Assembly: GCA_032690845.1 (NCBI GenBank)
Contig: CM064429.1
Coordinates: 18,061,013 to 18,125,012, forward strand
Length of the DNA: 64,000 nt
From: Eleusine coracana subsp. coracana
Taxonomy: Eukaryota; Streptophyta; Magnoliopsida; Poales; Poaceae
Direction of reading: 5' to 3'
Part shown: in pieces, positions 12,521 to 25,300 of the stretch
Layout: each line of letters opens with the position of its first letter
Position numbering within the stretch: the first letter of the stretch is position 1
Program-made: the position numbers and the translations under genes
The notes under the pieces: model-generated
Database searches by the model: none
The model's input: only the letters and a program-made list of their open reading frames with translations
What the model was told of the DNA's origin: nothing

Positions 12521-12861
12521 ACAATTGGGTAGTCGAGCCTAAAGACGTAAAATAAAGGCATTGTATTTGTTGAATTTCTTTGTTTTTATGTGATTTTATT
12601 TATTTTGTATTGGTACAGGCAAATTTTGGCCACCAGGGGTTTTTGACATCAAAACTCCATACACCCGAGTTCCAACGCAACCCTAAACCCTAAATCAATC
12701 CAAGGTGACGGATCTGGTGGAGCTTCTGGCGGTGCCGGTCGGCATGACGACAGTGCCGATCGGCACGAGCGTAATGCCAGCCGGCATGCAACCGATGTCG
12801 ATCGGCATGGAGGGAATCTTTCAACCATGAACTCTATGCTGCCATTGGAAAAGGAGATAGA

Positions 12862-14093
12862 TTGGCTTCCCCAACTGAAGATGACCCAATCATGTGGTCA
12901 TCTCTTCAACAAGCATGGATGCGCAAGAGCATGTACGACAAGTGGAATCAAGAGAAGATGGAGATGGATGCTGCCCTTCAGAAGATGGTTAAGGAGGTAT
13001 TGATCCGCAAAAGTAAATCTACGGTGTTTAATGAACACCAAACTATCTTTGAGAGGTACAACATGGACAGCCTTCTCTCTTTTGATCGTCCTTTGAACTA
13101 TCAAGACTTTATTGCTTTCGAGGAGATGCTTTTCGTTGAAGAAAAAGAAGCTTTAGATCAAGAATGTTTTCTGGCTATGCATAGGGCAAGATTATATAGT
13201 GAATATCACATTAAGTTGCAAAGCACTGCTGCAGAAGCTGAGGACACACAGGGCCAACAGGGTGACGGTGCCGATCGGCACGACACCGATGTCGATCGGC
13301 ATAAAGCCCAACCACGTATCTTGACTACATGGGAGATCTTTCCGGAGAATCGCATTCATAAAAAGTCTTCGGTCCAGGGATGCAAGTGTTTCTGTGGTAG
13401 GAAAGATTATCAGTGACAAAAAGATAATTTTATCAATGATGATCCTAAGTACATCCCTAGAAACTTTGTGATAGATGATGGTTTTCCTGTTGCTGTTGGG
13501 AGGAAATTACCATGTGAGCTCAATGATCAGATCCTATGACGCATTCAATGCCGTCAAGTTGTAGAGCAATGAGAGAAAAATCTAGAGGAGCTTCGTGCAC
13601 TTATCAACAGGAGTGACCAAGATGCCGATCGCACGACTTCTATGCAATTCGGCACGATCTAAAGATGGTAGAACTTGTGGATCTGACTAATGATTGTTCA
13701 GATGAAGAGCCTGCTGCATAGATATATAAAGATTCCGATGTTCATAGATCTGTTTGTCTTTCTACTAAGCCAAGAAGATGGTATTCTAATTGGGGTAGTG
13801 ACATTTCTGAATCTTTGTATTGCTTAGAAACTCTTTCGGAGATTGAAGCACATGCGGTAGTTAGCAATTCTGATATAAATGAAGAAAAGGCAAACACTAA
13901 AGAAGAAGAGCCAATGGAGGAGGTCCAAAGTGAGGATGACAAAGAAGAGGAGCCGATGGAAGTAGTTCAGATAGAAGAATTGGACAAGGACGATTCTGAT
14001 GAACCCAAAAAGGATGAGGAGCAGAACATTACTAGAGAAGAGGGTTATGAGGCTGACCAAGAACGGTGCCGATCAACATCAAATTTGTGCTGA
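12862..14093 (+). pseudogene. Unrecognised third ORF region of the outer gypsy element
   Basis: An open frame at 12862-13416 (184 codons) is rich in charged residues (WMRKSMYDKWNQEKMEMD, EEMLFVEEKEALDQE) and is followed by an acidic Glu/Asp-rich frame at 13815-14093. The first includes, translated as protein, copies of the GCCGATCGGC repeat (near 13266-13302). I do not recognise a family. The position after integrase fits the extra ORF that Athila/Tat elements often carry, but this is inference. Stops separate the two frames. Confidence 0.4.
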
Positions 14094-15583
14094 CCGGCAC
14101 AATGGCCAAATATAGCTTCTTCCTCTCATTTTATGAGTCATGGTCCTCCTGCCCCAACCTGTTATTATAGATGTCGCCACAACATCAACGATATTCATTG
14201 ACAACTACAAGAAATGGATGTTATGATTGAGTCCGATTACACTTTTCTAAATCAAAATATTTTAAAAATCTTTTGCATATTGAGAAGGAGTGGCATGTAA
14301 GTTTAAGGAAGTCAGGTTAGATGTTTCTTCTTTATAATGAGGACATTGCAAAATTTTGAGTGTGGGGGAGGATCGCCTATCTTTTAGAGTCATTTTGAGT
14401 CTTGTGAATCATGAGTCATAGTTTATTGTGTTGTGAGAGTCTATTTAGCAAGTCTTTAGTTAAATCATGAAGTCAAAGATTTATGATGCTTTAAATAAAA
14501 TGAGTGTTAGTCGACAAATCAATGTGAAAACCCCAATTTATATCTTGTTTTGACGATTGTTTCACTTAAATTACTTGAGTTGATCGAATGTTATTTGGCT
14601 CAGTATTTGGTTTGTGGAAACCCCTTCTTTTGTAATAGTTGATGCATTGAATCAAGATTACTATATTTACCTATTACACTTAGCCAAGTGAGTTAGAGAT
14701 TTTACAATATATGAACCTTTTGATAAGAAGTATCTTTGTCAATCTTGTGCTCATGATTATGACTAAGCTAGAAGAGAGATTCTATTTGTTCATCACAAAT
14801 TCTTTCTAGCCATCCACAATTGTTCCTTTTCTATCTAGAAACATATATGTCTTTGTTCTCTATAACCCCCTCCTTAATACAACCTACAAGAAAAAGAGCG
14901 ACAGAAAGAAGCCCTTGTATAAAAGAGAGAGAGAAAAGAAAGGGAAAAACAAAGAGGTGTGCCGACCAGCATTGTCCGTGGTGATCAGCACATAGAAAAA
15001 AAACAAAGAAAAATATAAGGATCAGAGAAGAAAGGTCATACATTTAAAAAGACAAGTCCAGATTAAAGTTGCATAATTTTGTTTGAATCCATTCTTTATC
15101 CCTACTTCTTAGATTCTTTGTCCATCTAGTTAATTCTCCACATTGTCATCATTTGGTAGTCTCTCCCTTTAGAAGGCATGATTGAGCATATTTTTTACTT
15201 AGACAACTTTTGATTCAATTGGTTATTTCCCCTCCAAGATCCACAAACAAGTTGTCTATTGAATAAAGAGGGAAGGATACACATTTGAGAGAAAGAGTGA
15301 AATCTTGAAATTCATGTATTCTTCAAATGATATGAAAAGAGAACAATTTTTTTTTGTTTTATCATTGAGCCTTGTGATGATTTGATTAATTCAAGTGTTG
15401 AGGTGCGATAGTTTTCAAACTAAGAGAAAATCTTTGTGGAGGGATACTAGTTGACGTAATGACTGACACCCGTTGAATGAGAAGTATTGTGAATTTTTGT
15501 CCTCATGTTTTATTTGTAAGAGGTGGTGATTGGTTGAAGAAGTGATTGCTCGAGGACTAGCAATGATTTGAGTGTGGGAAAGC

Positions 15584-16995
15584 TATTGGTGTTTTCTAGA
15601 TACACATTAATAGGCCATAATTCAGGTGTTTTGCACTTTATTTTATTGGTCTACTAACAACTAACCCCCAAATATTGCATATATCTATAGTTTTCTAGCT
15701 TTCTGTTATTTATGAAGGAAATAGGTGAAAACAGAAGAATTATGGACCAGGAGCCAGAGAATTGGGCCAAGTCATTGATGAAAGAAGGCTATGCCGATCA
15801 GCACATGTGAAGCAGGCCCGAATTAGGGAAGAATTCTATAGGATTGAAGCCCAGTACGAAATTGGAATTGTTGTCAGCATAATTGGACCCGGAACATGAT
15901 TATATAAGGAGAAACAATCATCTCTCGTGGGGAGATCGATCTAGAAAAACTCTCAACCTAGGGTTTTGAGGAGTTGCGACGGCAACAGAGGCCATCACCA
16001 ATCATCACCGCCGGGAATGAAGTGTGCCGACCAGCACCCTGCTGTGTCGATCGGCCCTTATGGATTCCATGCTGTATTCTCTCCTCTACCAAACCATGTC
16101 AATGGATCTTGGTAGGATGAGTGAGTAGTCTTCATATTCTCTCCTGTGGGGAAGGAACCCTAGCTATGTAAACTCTCAACTCTTGTGAATTCGTAGGTGT
16201 GTTTAGTCTATGTGTGATGAACTTATTCCATATGAGATTATGCATGATCCCATATATGAATCTATTGGCATTGCTAGGCATCTAGTTTTGCTTCAAATAT
16301 CACATAGTGCAAGAAACCAGTTGGAAACGATTAGCTTCGGCCGTGACAAGGCCAGAGTGAGTGAAACCACCATGTCTTGTAGAATACTTAACTCACCGAA
16401 TGAATTCATTAGTGTGAGTTGCATGCTAACTATCTGAACTATAGGAGGGAATACTTCCAAACCCCGATTAATTCTTCAAGTTCTTTGTGTTTATTAGTTC
16501 TCATCGTTTAATACATTCACCCTTATAATACATTTAGTTAGCAAATTAGATAATAGTGAAAGTCCCACCTGCTCTCTATGGATTTGATTAAACCTGGGAA
16601 TACTCTGATGGAAAATAAGCTACAACTATGCACCATCCTCTTGTGGTATATAAGTGGGTGCGTAACTCTGACCAACACCTATCCAGTCTTATAGTAATCC
16701 TTTACGTTTTGATTTATCGTAGAGTTGTTGGCCAGAGTCGTCTGTGAATGTAGGAGTAAGCCAGTGCCCGAATTAAACAGTATAGACTGAACCTACCTTG
16801 ATTTAGGATCCTTAACTTTAGGAATCCTCTCTATTCTCTACCTATCATATTTTTGTTATTCTTAGATGGATTAGTGTAGAGAACTGGTGCATATATGTTC
16901 CATGTGATTTGATAACCTAGAATACTCCTAAGTGAAGTGTTACATTGGTATTCATACACTTATGAATTTACCTGTAATCGTAAGAAATACCAACA
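15584..16995 (+). repeat. Candidate 3' LTR of the outer gypsy element
   Basis: A purine-rich tract (GAGTGTGGGAAAG, about 15571-15583) precedes TATTGGTGTTTTC at 15584, and GAAATACCAACA ends at 16995, giving an imperfect 12-base terminal inverted repeat. A TATATAAGG box lies at about 15901-15909. The length would be about 1.4 kb. The matching 5' LTR lies outside the window, so the borders rest only on the termini. Confidence 0.5.
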
Positions 16996-18060
16996 TACTT
17001 ACGTACTTAACGAGGAGGCGAACGTCAAGGAGACCATGTCCATGACTTAACTCCTTCAAACCCTAAACCCCATCACAATGACCGATTTTCCTATTGGATT
17101 CCTTGGGTTTTGTGTTTCCATTGGATATGGATGGGCAAACAGGCGGGGCACAAAAGATGGAGAGGGAGGTTCTGTTTCCGTGGTCACAGGCCGACGTTGA
17201 TGTTGAGGCATAGGTTGGCGGCCACAGGACAGCCGAAGAAGAGGACGTGGTCCAAATGTTTGTGCGCTTCGAGAGGAATCTAAAGAGTAAGCCCATGGCT
17301 CGAAGCTGCATTGTACAACGTATTTCATACATGACTTTAAATCATAATAGAAGACATGGTATTTTTGAAAACAATAAAATTCAGCGCGTCCGATATTGAT
17401 GTCTGCTCGTTGCGATGACATGCTGCTAGCTTGTAGTGTCGCTTGCCAAAACATTCGAATAAGATTGTCCTACTCCGGTATTCCGGCCTGGGGCATCGGG
17501 TTTGACTAATTAGCGATCAATCGTTCGATTCAGCTTAAAACTGGTTTTCATTTTTTGACATGTCTATTTTCGTCAATGTTTAAAAATGCGGACGCGTCAG
17601 CGGCTTAAGCGGCGCGCGGCTTTCATCTATGTGATGCATTTAGACGGTTGGACGCTTAAGCTATCCGATGCACTCTTAATGGCGCGTAACTCCGATTTTT
17701 TTTCAACGCGCTGGTCCAAATCAAATGCAGTCACTGCTCTCCCTCCCTCTCGGCGTTGCCGATCCGCTGATGATTCCTCCTATTCAGCGGCAGCCAATAG
17801 AAGTTGTCGTCACGCAAATCCTCCGGATCTTGAGCTCCTCTTGGCTGTTCATTTTGAGTCGCAAATCAAGTTGCGTGTCAGCTGCCACTAGTCCTCACTT
17901 GCTGGTGCAGCTGCCGATGCTTCTTGCTTGTTGGTGCTGGTGCTGTGATTCGCGAATGGGAGAAAGAAACAGGGCCTACAAGCGGCAGCTGGTAGCTGCG
18001 ATAACCTCAACCAGAAGGTTGGTTAGGGGAAAAGTTTATGTGTTAGGTGTTATCGTGTTA
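16996..18060. other. Intergenic stretch, nothing recognised
   Basis: No family is recognised. A 132-codon minus-strand open frame at 17056-17454 and a plus-strand frame at 17586-17891 have no convincing domain, and neither has supporting splice or start features. The base composition is mixed. Confidence 0.4.
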
Positions 18061-18391
18061 CTAATTATAATAATATTTTTAAGTATGCATAATAAAATTA
18101 TAATAAATATATGAATAGATAGAACATGCAACCATTTAACATCATATAAAATTGGAGGTGCAACTAAAACTTATGCAAAGGAAAATAAAATAGAGAAATC
18201 AGTCTGTAAATAATACGGATTATAATTATTCATCACAGATCTGTAACCTGCTACTACTCATAGGCTGATTTCTCTTTTTTATTTCTCTTTACACAAGTTT
18301 CAGTTGTAACTCCACTTTTATATGATGTTAGATGGTTGAATGTTTTTTTATCTATATTTTAATTGTAATTTTAGATGCATATTTGAATTAG
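18061..18391. mobile_element. Fold-back MITE, about 331 bp, TTA target duplication
   Basis: Left arm 18061-18203 and right arm 18263-18391 are near-complete inverted copies. For example, CATTTAACATCATATAAAA pairs with TTTTATATGATGTTAGATG. The outer ends are CTAATT and AATTAG, with TTA on both sides (18058-18060 and 18392-18394). The three-base TTA duplication suggests the PIF/Harbinger (Tourist-like) group. The centre of about 60 bases forms the loop. Confidence 0.75.
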
Positions 18392-19329
18392 TTATTATAG
18401 TTGGTAAAACGATAACAACTAACCCGCTCGTAACACTTGATATGCACTCGGTTGGTTGGCTGGTTTATTTGGATCCACCGAAAGCTGATACTTAAATGGG
18501 CTAGATGGACCATATAATAAAGCCCAATAACTAGAGTAGCTTTTCTTTTTTTTACATATATTTCGAAGAATATGTCCCCGCTTACTAAAAAATGCCTACA
18601 AACGCCTAGGTGACGTGGTTGGTGCCTAAGCCTAGCCACTAGGCGGAGCCTTTCCGCTCGCTTTTTTGAATCCTCTTTTTAAACATTAATTTTTGGAAAT
18701 ATTGAACCAACATGTTCAGATAGTGTATTTTGAGTTGACCCAATAATTTTATTTAATCTGATTTTTTCTAATATATTTTTTTATTTTTTGTCAATATTTC
18801 CCCAAAGAGTGACCCAACATTTTTATCCATTACTCAACATTTTATCAAAATATTGACCAATATTTATATTTGTTGTCTAATTGTTTTCAAGTTTTTTAAC
18901 CAACATCTATACGTGTTGAGCCATGTTTTAGGGTTAGGGTCCTGGCATCAACAGCGAGCTCCGGCATCGGTGATGAGGCTGGGCACTCGCGGCATGAGCC
19001 ACACGGCGCGGGGCTTGGACGGGGCGGCGGCGCGCCGCGGGAAGCAGGCGGAAGCGTTGGATGCCGAGCGTGGAGGCGCGGCGGTTAAGCTCGAAGTCGC
19101 GTCGACGTGCGGCAACACGTGGGGTGTGGTGGTGTGAGGGGCTCAGAGCCCCGGCGGGACACTTGTGAAGACTTGTCAAGGGCTGGCAGGATGAAGATGT
19201 AGGTGGTGAGAATGAAGTTTGAAGAAAGAAGGATGGAAGAAAGAAAAAGACTAAAGATGAAAGGGATGACCACTAGAATTAGTTCTGGTAATTGACCTCT
19301 ATACAATTATCTGGGGAGCACGCCCCAAC
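18392..19329. other. Intergenic stretch with a short GC-rich island
   Basis: AT-rich sequence surrounds a GC-rich island at about 18945-19180 that is open in several frames on both strands. I see no recognisable domain. Confidence 0.4.
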
Positions 19330-20340
19330 ACATCTACGAGACACAGGCACATTGCCGAGTGCCCCACAGGCATATTGCCGAGTGCCGGTGGCACTCGGCA
19401 AAACTAAAAAGAAAACATTCAAGCAAAGTGATTGCCAAGAGCCACCCTCGACATAGGCCAGTTGGTCTCGATTTTGATGGCAGCTCTTTGCCGAGTGTTT
19501 TTTGTTGGACACTCGATAAACATATTGTCATGTGTCAAAAAACAATTAGCAAAGAAAACTTGTAAACTAAAAAAATACAAAAAAAATAGCATTTTCTTAA
19601 TAACGGGAGGCCACTTACCTGCCACGCTCGCCATTTTTCCCGCTCTACGTGGCCACCAGGACTAGAACCCGTGACCTCCCCCCTCGCACATAACCCTCCC
19701 CTACCACTGCATCACCCTCTCAATTAAGTCTACACTCCATTTTCATTCCCCACATATTATAGTAAACCAAGTGTAAATTAATTGTTTGTGACCTTTAACG
19801 AATTCAAATTAAAAGGTTGTCATCTACAAAGTTGTAAAACTTCTAAAGATCTATAACTTTTATTTTGATTAATTGTTCATCCGACGATAGTAGTAACATT
19901 GTTCATAAATCTTATATATCTCTTTTCAGAGATATAGATTTTATGAACAATGTTACTATTCTTTTTTTGAATGAAAAAATGACCAAAATAAAAGTTATAC
20001 ATAAGTTATACAATTTTGTAGTTAAAAACCATTTAATTGTATTATTTTACTATTTTAAAATATGATTTGAATTTTTCTTTATCGAGTGTTTTTTCTCAAG
20101 CACTCGACAAAGACCTTGTTTGTTAAGAGAGAAAAAATACTCGAGAAACAAACAATTTTACCGAATGTTTTGTCTTTGTCAAGTGTGATAGGATTCTTTA
20201 CGGAGTGTTTTTGTTATGTGGCACTCACAAAAAGACTTTTGCCGAATGTATTTTGTTTACCGAGTGTTTATTATATGACACTTACCAAAGTGCTATTTGT
20301 TGAGTGCCTGATAGAATGTTCTTGACAAACTATTGTGGTT
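19330..20340. mobile_element. CACTA-type transposon remnant
   Basis: Repeated TTGCCGAGTG and CACTCGGCAAA units in both orientations (about 19350-19400, 19490-19530, 20080-20310) are the subterminal repeats seen in grass CACTA elements. A tRNA-like module in reverse orientation lies near 19659-19712 (B-box-like GGTTCTAGTCC on the minus strand). No clear CACTA terminus is found, so the borders are approximate. Confidence 0.5.
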
Positions 20341-20435
20341 GGCCACAGCTCTTCGACTTGCATCTGTTCTGACCTTCGTAAGTAACCTGGTCGAAATCCT
20401 ACAGCCATAAAGATGCATTTATAGGTTTTGTTGCT

Positions 20436-20577
20436 TCCACTGTTTTAAAATATAAGCATTCCATGCTAGAAAAGGAGTGTCCATGTTTTTAGATATTTTT
20501 ATATCCAGATTTATTAAAAATGCTATAAATCTAAATCAAAATTTTAAATGGTTATATTTTAAAATAGTGAGAGTAGA
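20436..20577. mobile_element. Small Stowaway-like MITE
   Basis: CCACTGTTTTAAAATATAAG at the left is inverted at the right as TTATATTTTAAAATAGTGAG, enclosing about 140 bases. This resembles the TTTTAAAATATAAG termini of grass Stowaway elements. Confidence 0.45.
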
Positions 20578-20867
20578 ATTTACCTGATCAAAATCCTACA
20601 GTCTGTCGTTCTGGGTCTACCCAGTATCTAGAATTTATTAGAGTCGTGCGGACCTGGATATGGTTGAAAGGGTTCTCCGAAAAAAAATCCAACAGAAACC
20701 CGACGTGGTTGAGAGGACTCTCCTAAAAAAAATCCCAACAATGATAAAGCATATTTGAGGAAAAAGCCAAAAAAAAATCTGAACTCTCAATCTGTCCTCT
20801 AGGGTCTACGTATCTAGATTTTATTGGAATCGAGTGGACCTGGATTTGGATGGTTGACACTTGAGAG

Positions 20868-21112
20868 TGTTGTAAAATGCTTGTTGGGCCAGACCTACCT
20901 TCTAGAAGAAGTTTTTCTGGCCCATGTGGGCTCGTTATCGAATTAGGACCCAACACGAAGTAGGGTTTCCCCCTTATAAATAGTTGAGGAGACATCCCTT
21001 TGTAATTTCGCAAGAAGTATTCAATAAAGAATTTCGTCTCCTCTATTTTTGTTGCTTTTAGTTTTCATTCTCTACATCGATCTACGTGTCTTCGATCGTT
21101 GATAACTCAACA
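20868..21112 (+). repeat. 5' LTR of the copia element
   Basis: It starts TGTTGTAAAATGC and ends GATAACTCAACA. TATAAATAG at 20975-20983 is the promoter TATA box, and AATAAAG near 21023 is the likely poly(A) signal. CGTTATCAGCACG directly after it is the primer-binding region. Confidence 0.9.
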
Positions 21113-21162
21113 CGTTATCAGCACGCTCTAATCGAGCCGGCGCATCTAATCGGCGACTTAAG

Positions 21163-22260
21163 ATGTCTGACCTTATAAAGAGAGAATTTGATGTGCTTAC
21201 CCCCCATGGAAGTAACTACCTGTCATGGGCTCTTGATGCTGAAATTCTCCTTAGTGACAAAAAATCTCTTAAAGACAATTATGCCTAAAACTGGGGAACC
21301 TGCTGCAACAACAATGGAGCAAGCTCAAGCCCTGCATTTCCTGAGGCATCATTTATGTACTACATTGAAAAATGAGTACATGACCGAAAGGAACCCAAAG
21401 GTCTTGTGGGACTCACTGCGTCATCGCTTTGAGCAAATTGAAGCAGTCTTACTTCCAAAAGTGGAGCGCGAATGGCAAAACCTACGCTTTCAAGATTATA
21501 AGACTGTTGAGGAATACAATACCAAGCTTTATGGTATTGTGTCACGCATGAAGCTATGTGGCAAAGATCTTAAAGATCCCGACCTCATCACAAGACTCTC
21601 TCCACCTTTCACCCTAAGCTCACCCATATGAGCCGCCAGTACAAGAAGGACAAATATGACTCTTATGTCGCCCTGAGTAATGCATTGCAGCAAGATCAGG
21701 GGGAGGACGAATTGATCAAGCAGAATCATTTGTCTCGTCCTACTGGCTCCATGGCACCGCAAGAAGCAAATGCCACGTCATTCAAGAAGAATAACAACAA
21801 GGGTAAAGGAGCACCGAATGCACCACCGAAGACGCAAAACAACCCTAATAAGTTCAAGAAGAACTATAAAGGGAAATCAAAGAAGACGCCTTCAGGGGGA
21901 GAATATGGGAAGCAGGACCAGAAATGTTACAGATGTGGCATGAATGGACATTGGTCCAAAATTTATCGCACGCCTAAGCACGTCGTCGAGCATGAAGCCA
22001 ACTATGTTGAAGCTCCACAAACCAAAGAAGACATCACGAAGATGGATTCTGGTACATTAGACAAAGATCAAGGTCATAGAGAACCAAGCAAGGCCTCCGA
22101 TATTGAATTTGATGACGACCTCATGGCAGAGGATGAGGAGGACCTGCATGGAGATTCCCACGAGTCTCGTAGACTATTTAGAATCAAAAGTTCTCCATTA
22201 GAATTAAGAAATAGTAATAAGGGTGCATTAAGTTTTAGCAGTGGTTTATTTATCTCATGA
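21163..22260 (+). pseudogene. gag of the copia element
   Basis: The natural ATG is at 21163 (MSDLIKREFDVLTPHGSNY), with a frame break near 21280 and another near 21600. The translation shows the copia gag (UBN2-like) region LWDSLRHRFEQIE...VEREWQNLRFQDYKTVEEYN and then a basic, Asn/Lys-rich segment. The zinc knuckle reads CYRCGMNGHWSKIY (about 21937-21978), where the last zinc-binding Cys is replaced by Tyr. The frame ends at the TGA at 22258-22260, upstream of protease. Such a product could not assemble normally. Confidence 0.8.
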
Positions 22261-22324
22261 AGAGAAGACATTTATTTAATAATATATCATATTAGTGTGA
22301 AAATTATTTATATTATTATTTCTT

Positions 22325-25300
22325 TTGATTATACATGATTACAGAATCATGGAGTACATGGCTATTCAAGATGAGCTCTGTCTCGTAGACAGTGGCACTA
22401 CCGCTACCGTTCTAAGGGACACTAGTTATTTCCAAACACTTCGAAAGTATGATGGAGATATAACTACTATCATTGACAATGACACTAGGATTGTTGGCAC
22501 AGGCAGAGCCACAATCGTCCTACCGAATGGTACGCGGCTAGTAATCCATGAAGCATTGCTTTATCGCGAGTCTACTCAGACATTGTTAAGCTTTAAGGAT
22601 ATCCGTGCAAATGGATTTCACGTAGAAACCAATGATGATAAAGGCGAAGAATGTCTCATTATGACCAAGAAAGATGGACAACACAAGACTATCATTGAAA
22701 GTTTTCCAACAATTAAAGAAAGCATGTACTACACTTATGTTAAACCAAACAAGGAGTTTGCTGTGTTCAAGACCGTATTTAGCAACCAAGAAGCCTATCG
22801 AACATGGCACGATAGACTTGGTCATCCAGGCCTCAACATGATGCAAAGAATTATGAAGAATTCAAATGGTCATAACTTGAAGACAAAAGATTTCTCAAAT
22901 CACGAAGATTTTTTGTGCGTTGCATGTGCAAAAGGGAAGCTCATCACTCGACCCTCAAAGCTGAAGATTCAAGCAGAATCGATGGCATTCCTTGAACGAA
23001 TTCAAGGAGACATATGTGGACCAATTAATCCCATGTCAGGACCTTTTCGGTACTTCATGGTGTTGATTGATGCTTTCTCGAAGTGGAGTCATGTATGTTT
23101 ATTATCTATTAGAAACCATGCGTTTGCACGATTGACAACTCAGATCATACAATTGAAAACTAATTTTCCGGATCACAGAATCCAATCCATCAGGATGGAT
23201 AATGCCGGAGAATTTACCTCGAAGGTGTTTAATGACTATTGTATGAGTATGGGTATCAAAGTGGAACATTCTGTACCACACGTGCATACACAAAATGGAC
23301 TTGCAGAATCATTAATTAAGAGGATCAAGTTGATAGCACAACCATTATTGCAGAATTGCTTATTGCCTACCTCTTGTTGGAGACATGCAGTGTTACACGC
23401 AGCAGCATTAATTCAATTAAGGCCATCTGCTACATATAAAGAATCACCATTAGCAATGGTGCGTGGTACAATACCAAATGTTTCTCACTTGCGGAGATTT
23501 GGATGTGCTGTGTATGTCCCTATCCCTCCGCCTCAGCGAACTGCAATGGGTGCACAACGAAAACTCGGAGTTTACGTTGGATATGAAAGTGCATCTATAA
23601 TCAAGTATTTAGAGCCATCCACTGGGGATCTACACACGGCTCACTTTGCTGATTGTATCTTTAATGAAGATCATTTCCCGGCATTAGGGGGAGGAAAGTA
23701 TCTCTCTCGGGACGAATGTCGTGAAATAGAATGGGAAACTAAAGAAATTCAAGGAATGGATCCTCGCACTACAGAAACTGAGCTCGAAGTTCAGAACATC
23801 CTCCATCTACAGAGGGTTGCTAATGAACTGCCAGAAGCTTTCACCAATACAAGAGACATTGTAAAGTCTCATATACCGGCTGCAAATGCACCTGAAAGAA
23901 TAGACATCTCATTTGAAGAAGATGACTATATGGAATTCCAGCCTCCTTCCTCAAAAGCAACGAATGCTAGGAAGAGGGGGAGTGATCCGGTTACACGGGC
24001 ACCAAAGAAGCCTAGAGTACAAGCTCAAGCAAAAGCTCCTAGGAGACGTCCTGCGGAGAATAAGCCGAAGCAAACTACTCAAAAGAAGAATATAGAAAGT
24101 GAAAGAAAACCACACGAAGTGGTGAGCATTGAAGAAGAAATCCCAAGTGAGAATGTGCGCACACTTGAAACTCATGATGGGTTACCGGAAATTCCTGATC
24201 TAAACACACCTCTGAGTGATGTAGATCAAGAAAATGAAATAATAGAAGAAGTTTCAACGAATTATGTTGAGACAGGAGTAGTATACAATAGAAAGACAAT
24301 GAAAGTCGACTCATATTTTGCTGACACAATTGCAACACAGATTGCGCACACTAGAAAGTCAATGAAAGAATGTAAGAAGCGTCCTGACTGGCCAAAGTGG
24401 AAAGAAGCAATTTGTGCAGAGTTGAACTCTCTAAAGAAAAGAGAAGTGTTCGGCAATGTAAGCCTTACACCAAAAGGTATCTTTCCAGTGGGTCACAAAT
24501 AGGTGTTTGTCACGAAGAGAAATGCTCAAAATGAAGTGACTAGATACAAGGCGAGACTCGTAGCTCAAGGTTTCACGCAGAGACTAGGAATTGACTACGA
24601 AGAAATCTACTCTCCCATAATGGATGGAATTACTTTCTGGTATTTAATATCATTGGCAGTGAATATGAATTTGCAAATGCGACTTATGGATGTCGTCACT
24701 GCATATTTGTATGGAACATTAGATACAGAAATCTATATGAAAGTTCTAGAAGGAATCAAAGTCCCGAATGAAGAAAAACGCAAATTGTATAGTGTCAAAC
24801 TTCAGAAGTCACTATATGGTTTAAAGCAATCTGGAAGAATGTGGTATAACAAACTCAGTAACTTCTTACTGGAGAAAGGATTATTGAAGAATGATGATTG
24901 TCCTTGTGTATTCATTAAGAAATCAGAGAAAGGTTATTGCATAATCTCTGTTTATGTTGATGATTTGAATATCATTGGTACTACACAGGACGTCGAAGAT
25001 GCATGTTCTTACTTAAAGTCTAAATTTGAAATGAAAGATTTAGGAAAGACTGCATATTGTTTAGGCTTGCAGCTTGAGCATACCCACGAAGCGATATTAT
25101 TGCATCAATCAAACTATACCAAGAAGGTATTAGAAAGATTTAATATGAAAGATGCATACCCACTTAGATCCCCTATGGTTGTGAGATCACTCAATGCAGA
25201 GGAAGATCCATTTAGACCAAAGGAGGAAGGTGAGGAATTATTGGGACCTCAATATCCCTATCTCAGTGCTATTAGAGCATTGATGTATCTTGCAAATGGT

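Larger units (their letters stand above)
9518..16055 (+). repeat. Dispersed palindromic motif GTGCCGATCGGCAC / ATGTCGATCGGCAT
   Basis: Variants of a 14-base palindrome occur in clusters, usually as pairs 15-25 bases apart: 9518-9572 (three), 12735-12812 (five), 13266-13302 (two), 13622-13658, 14066-14098, 14958-14992, 15790-15806 and 16023-16058. A further pair lies far away at 57031-57062. Perfect copies of the palindrome are seen near 12760 and 13270. The others have one to three changes (GACCAGC, GATCAAC). They fall in coding and non-coding parts alike. Confidence 0.75.
8601..16995 (+). mobile_element. Ty3/gypsy element with pol, interrupted by the Athila-like insertion
   Basis: After the 3' LTR of the inner element the sequence enters a gypsy polyprotein already in progress: protease, reverse transcriptase, RNase H and integrase in gypsy order. 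A third ORF, a long 3' non-coding region and a candidate 3' LTR (15584-16995) follow. The left half lies beyond the window. All coding parts contain stops and frame changes, so the copy is dead and older than its insertion. Its coding and LTR parts share an unusual repeated palindrome (GCCGATCGGC). Confidence 0.8.

Noticed and set aside
12679..12697. Telomere-like CCCTAAA units (also near 17055)
   Set aside because: Only two units within retrotransposon sequence; short chance or TE-derived matches, not an interstitial telomere.
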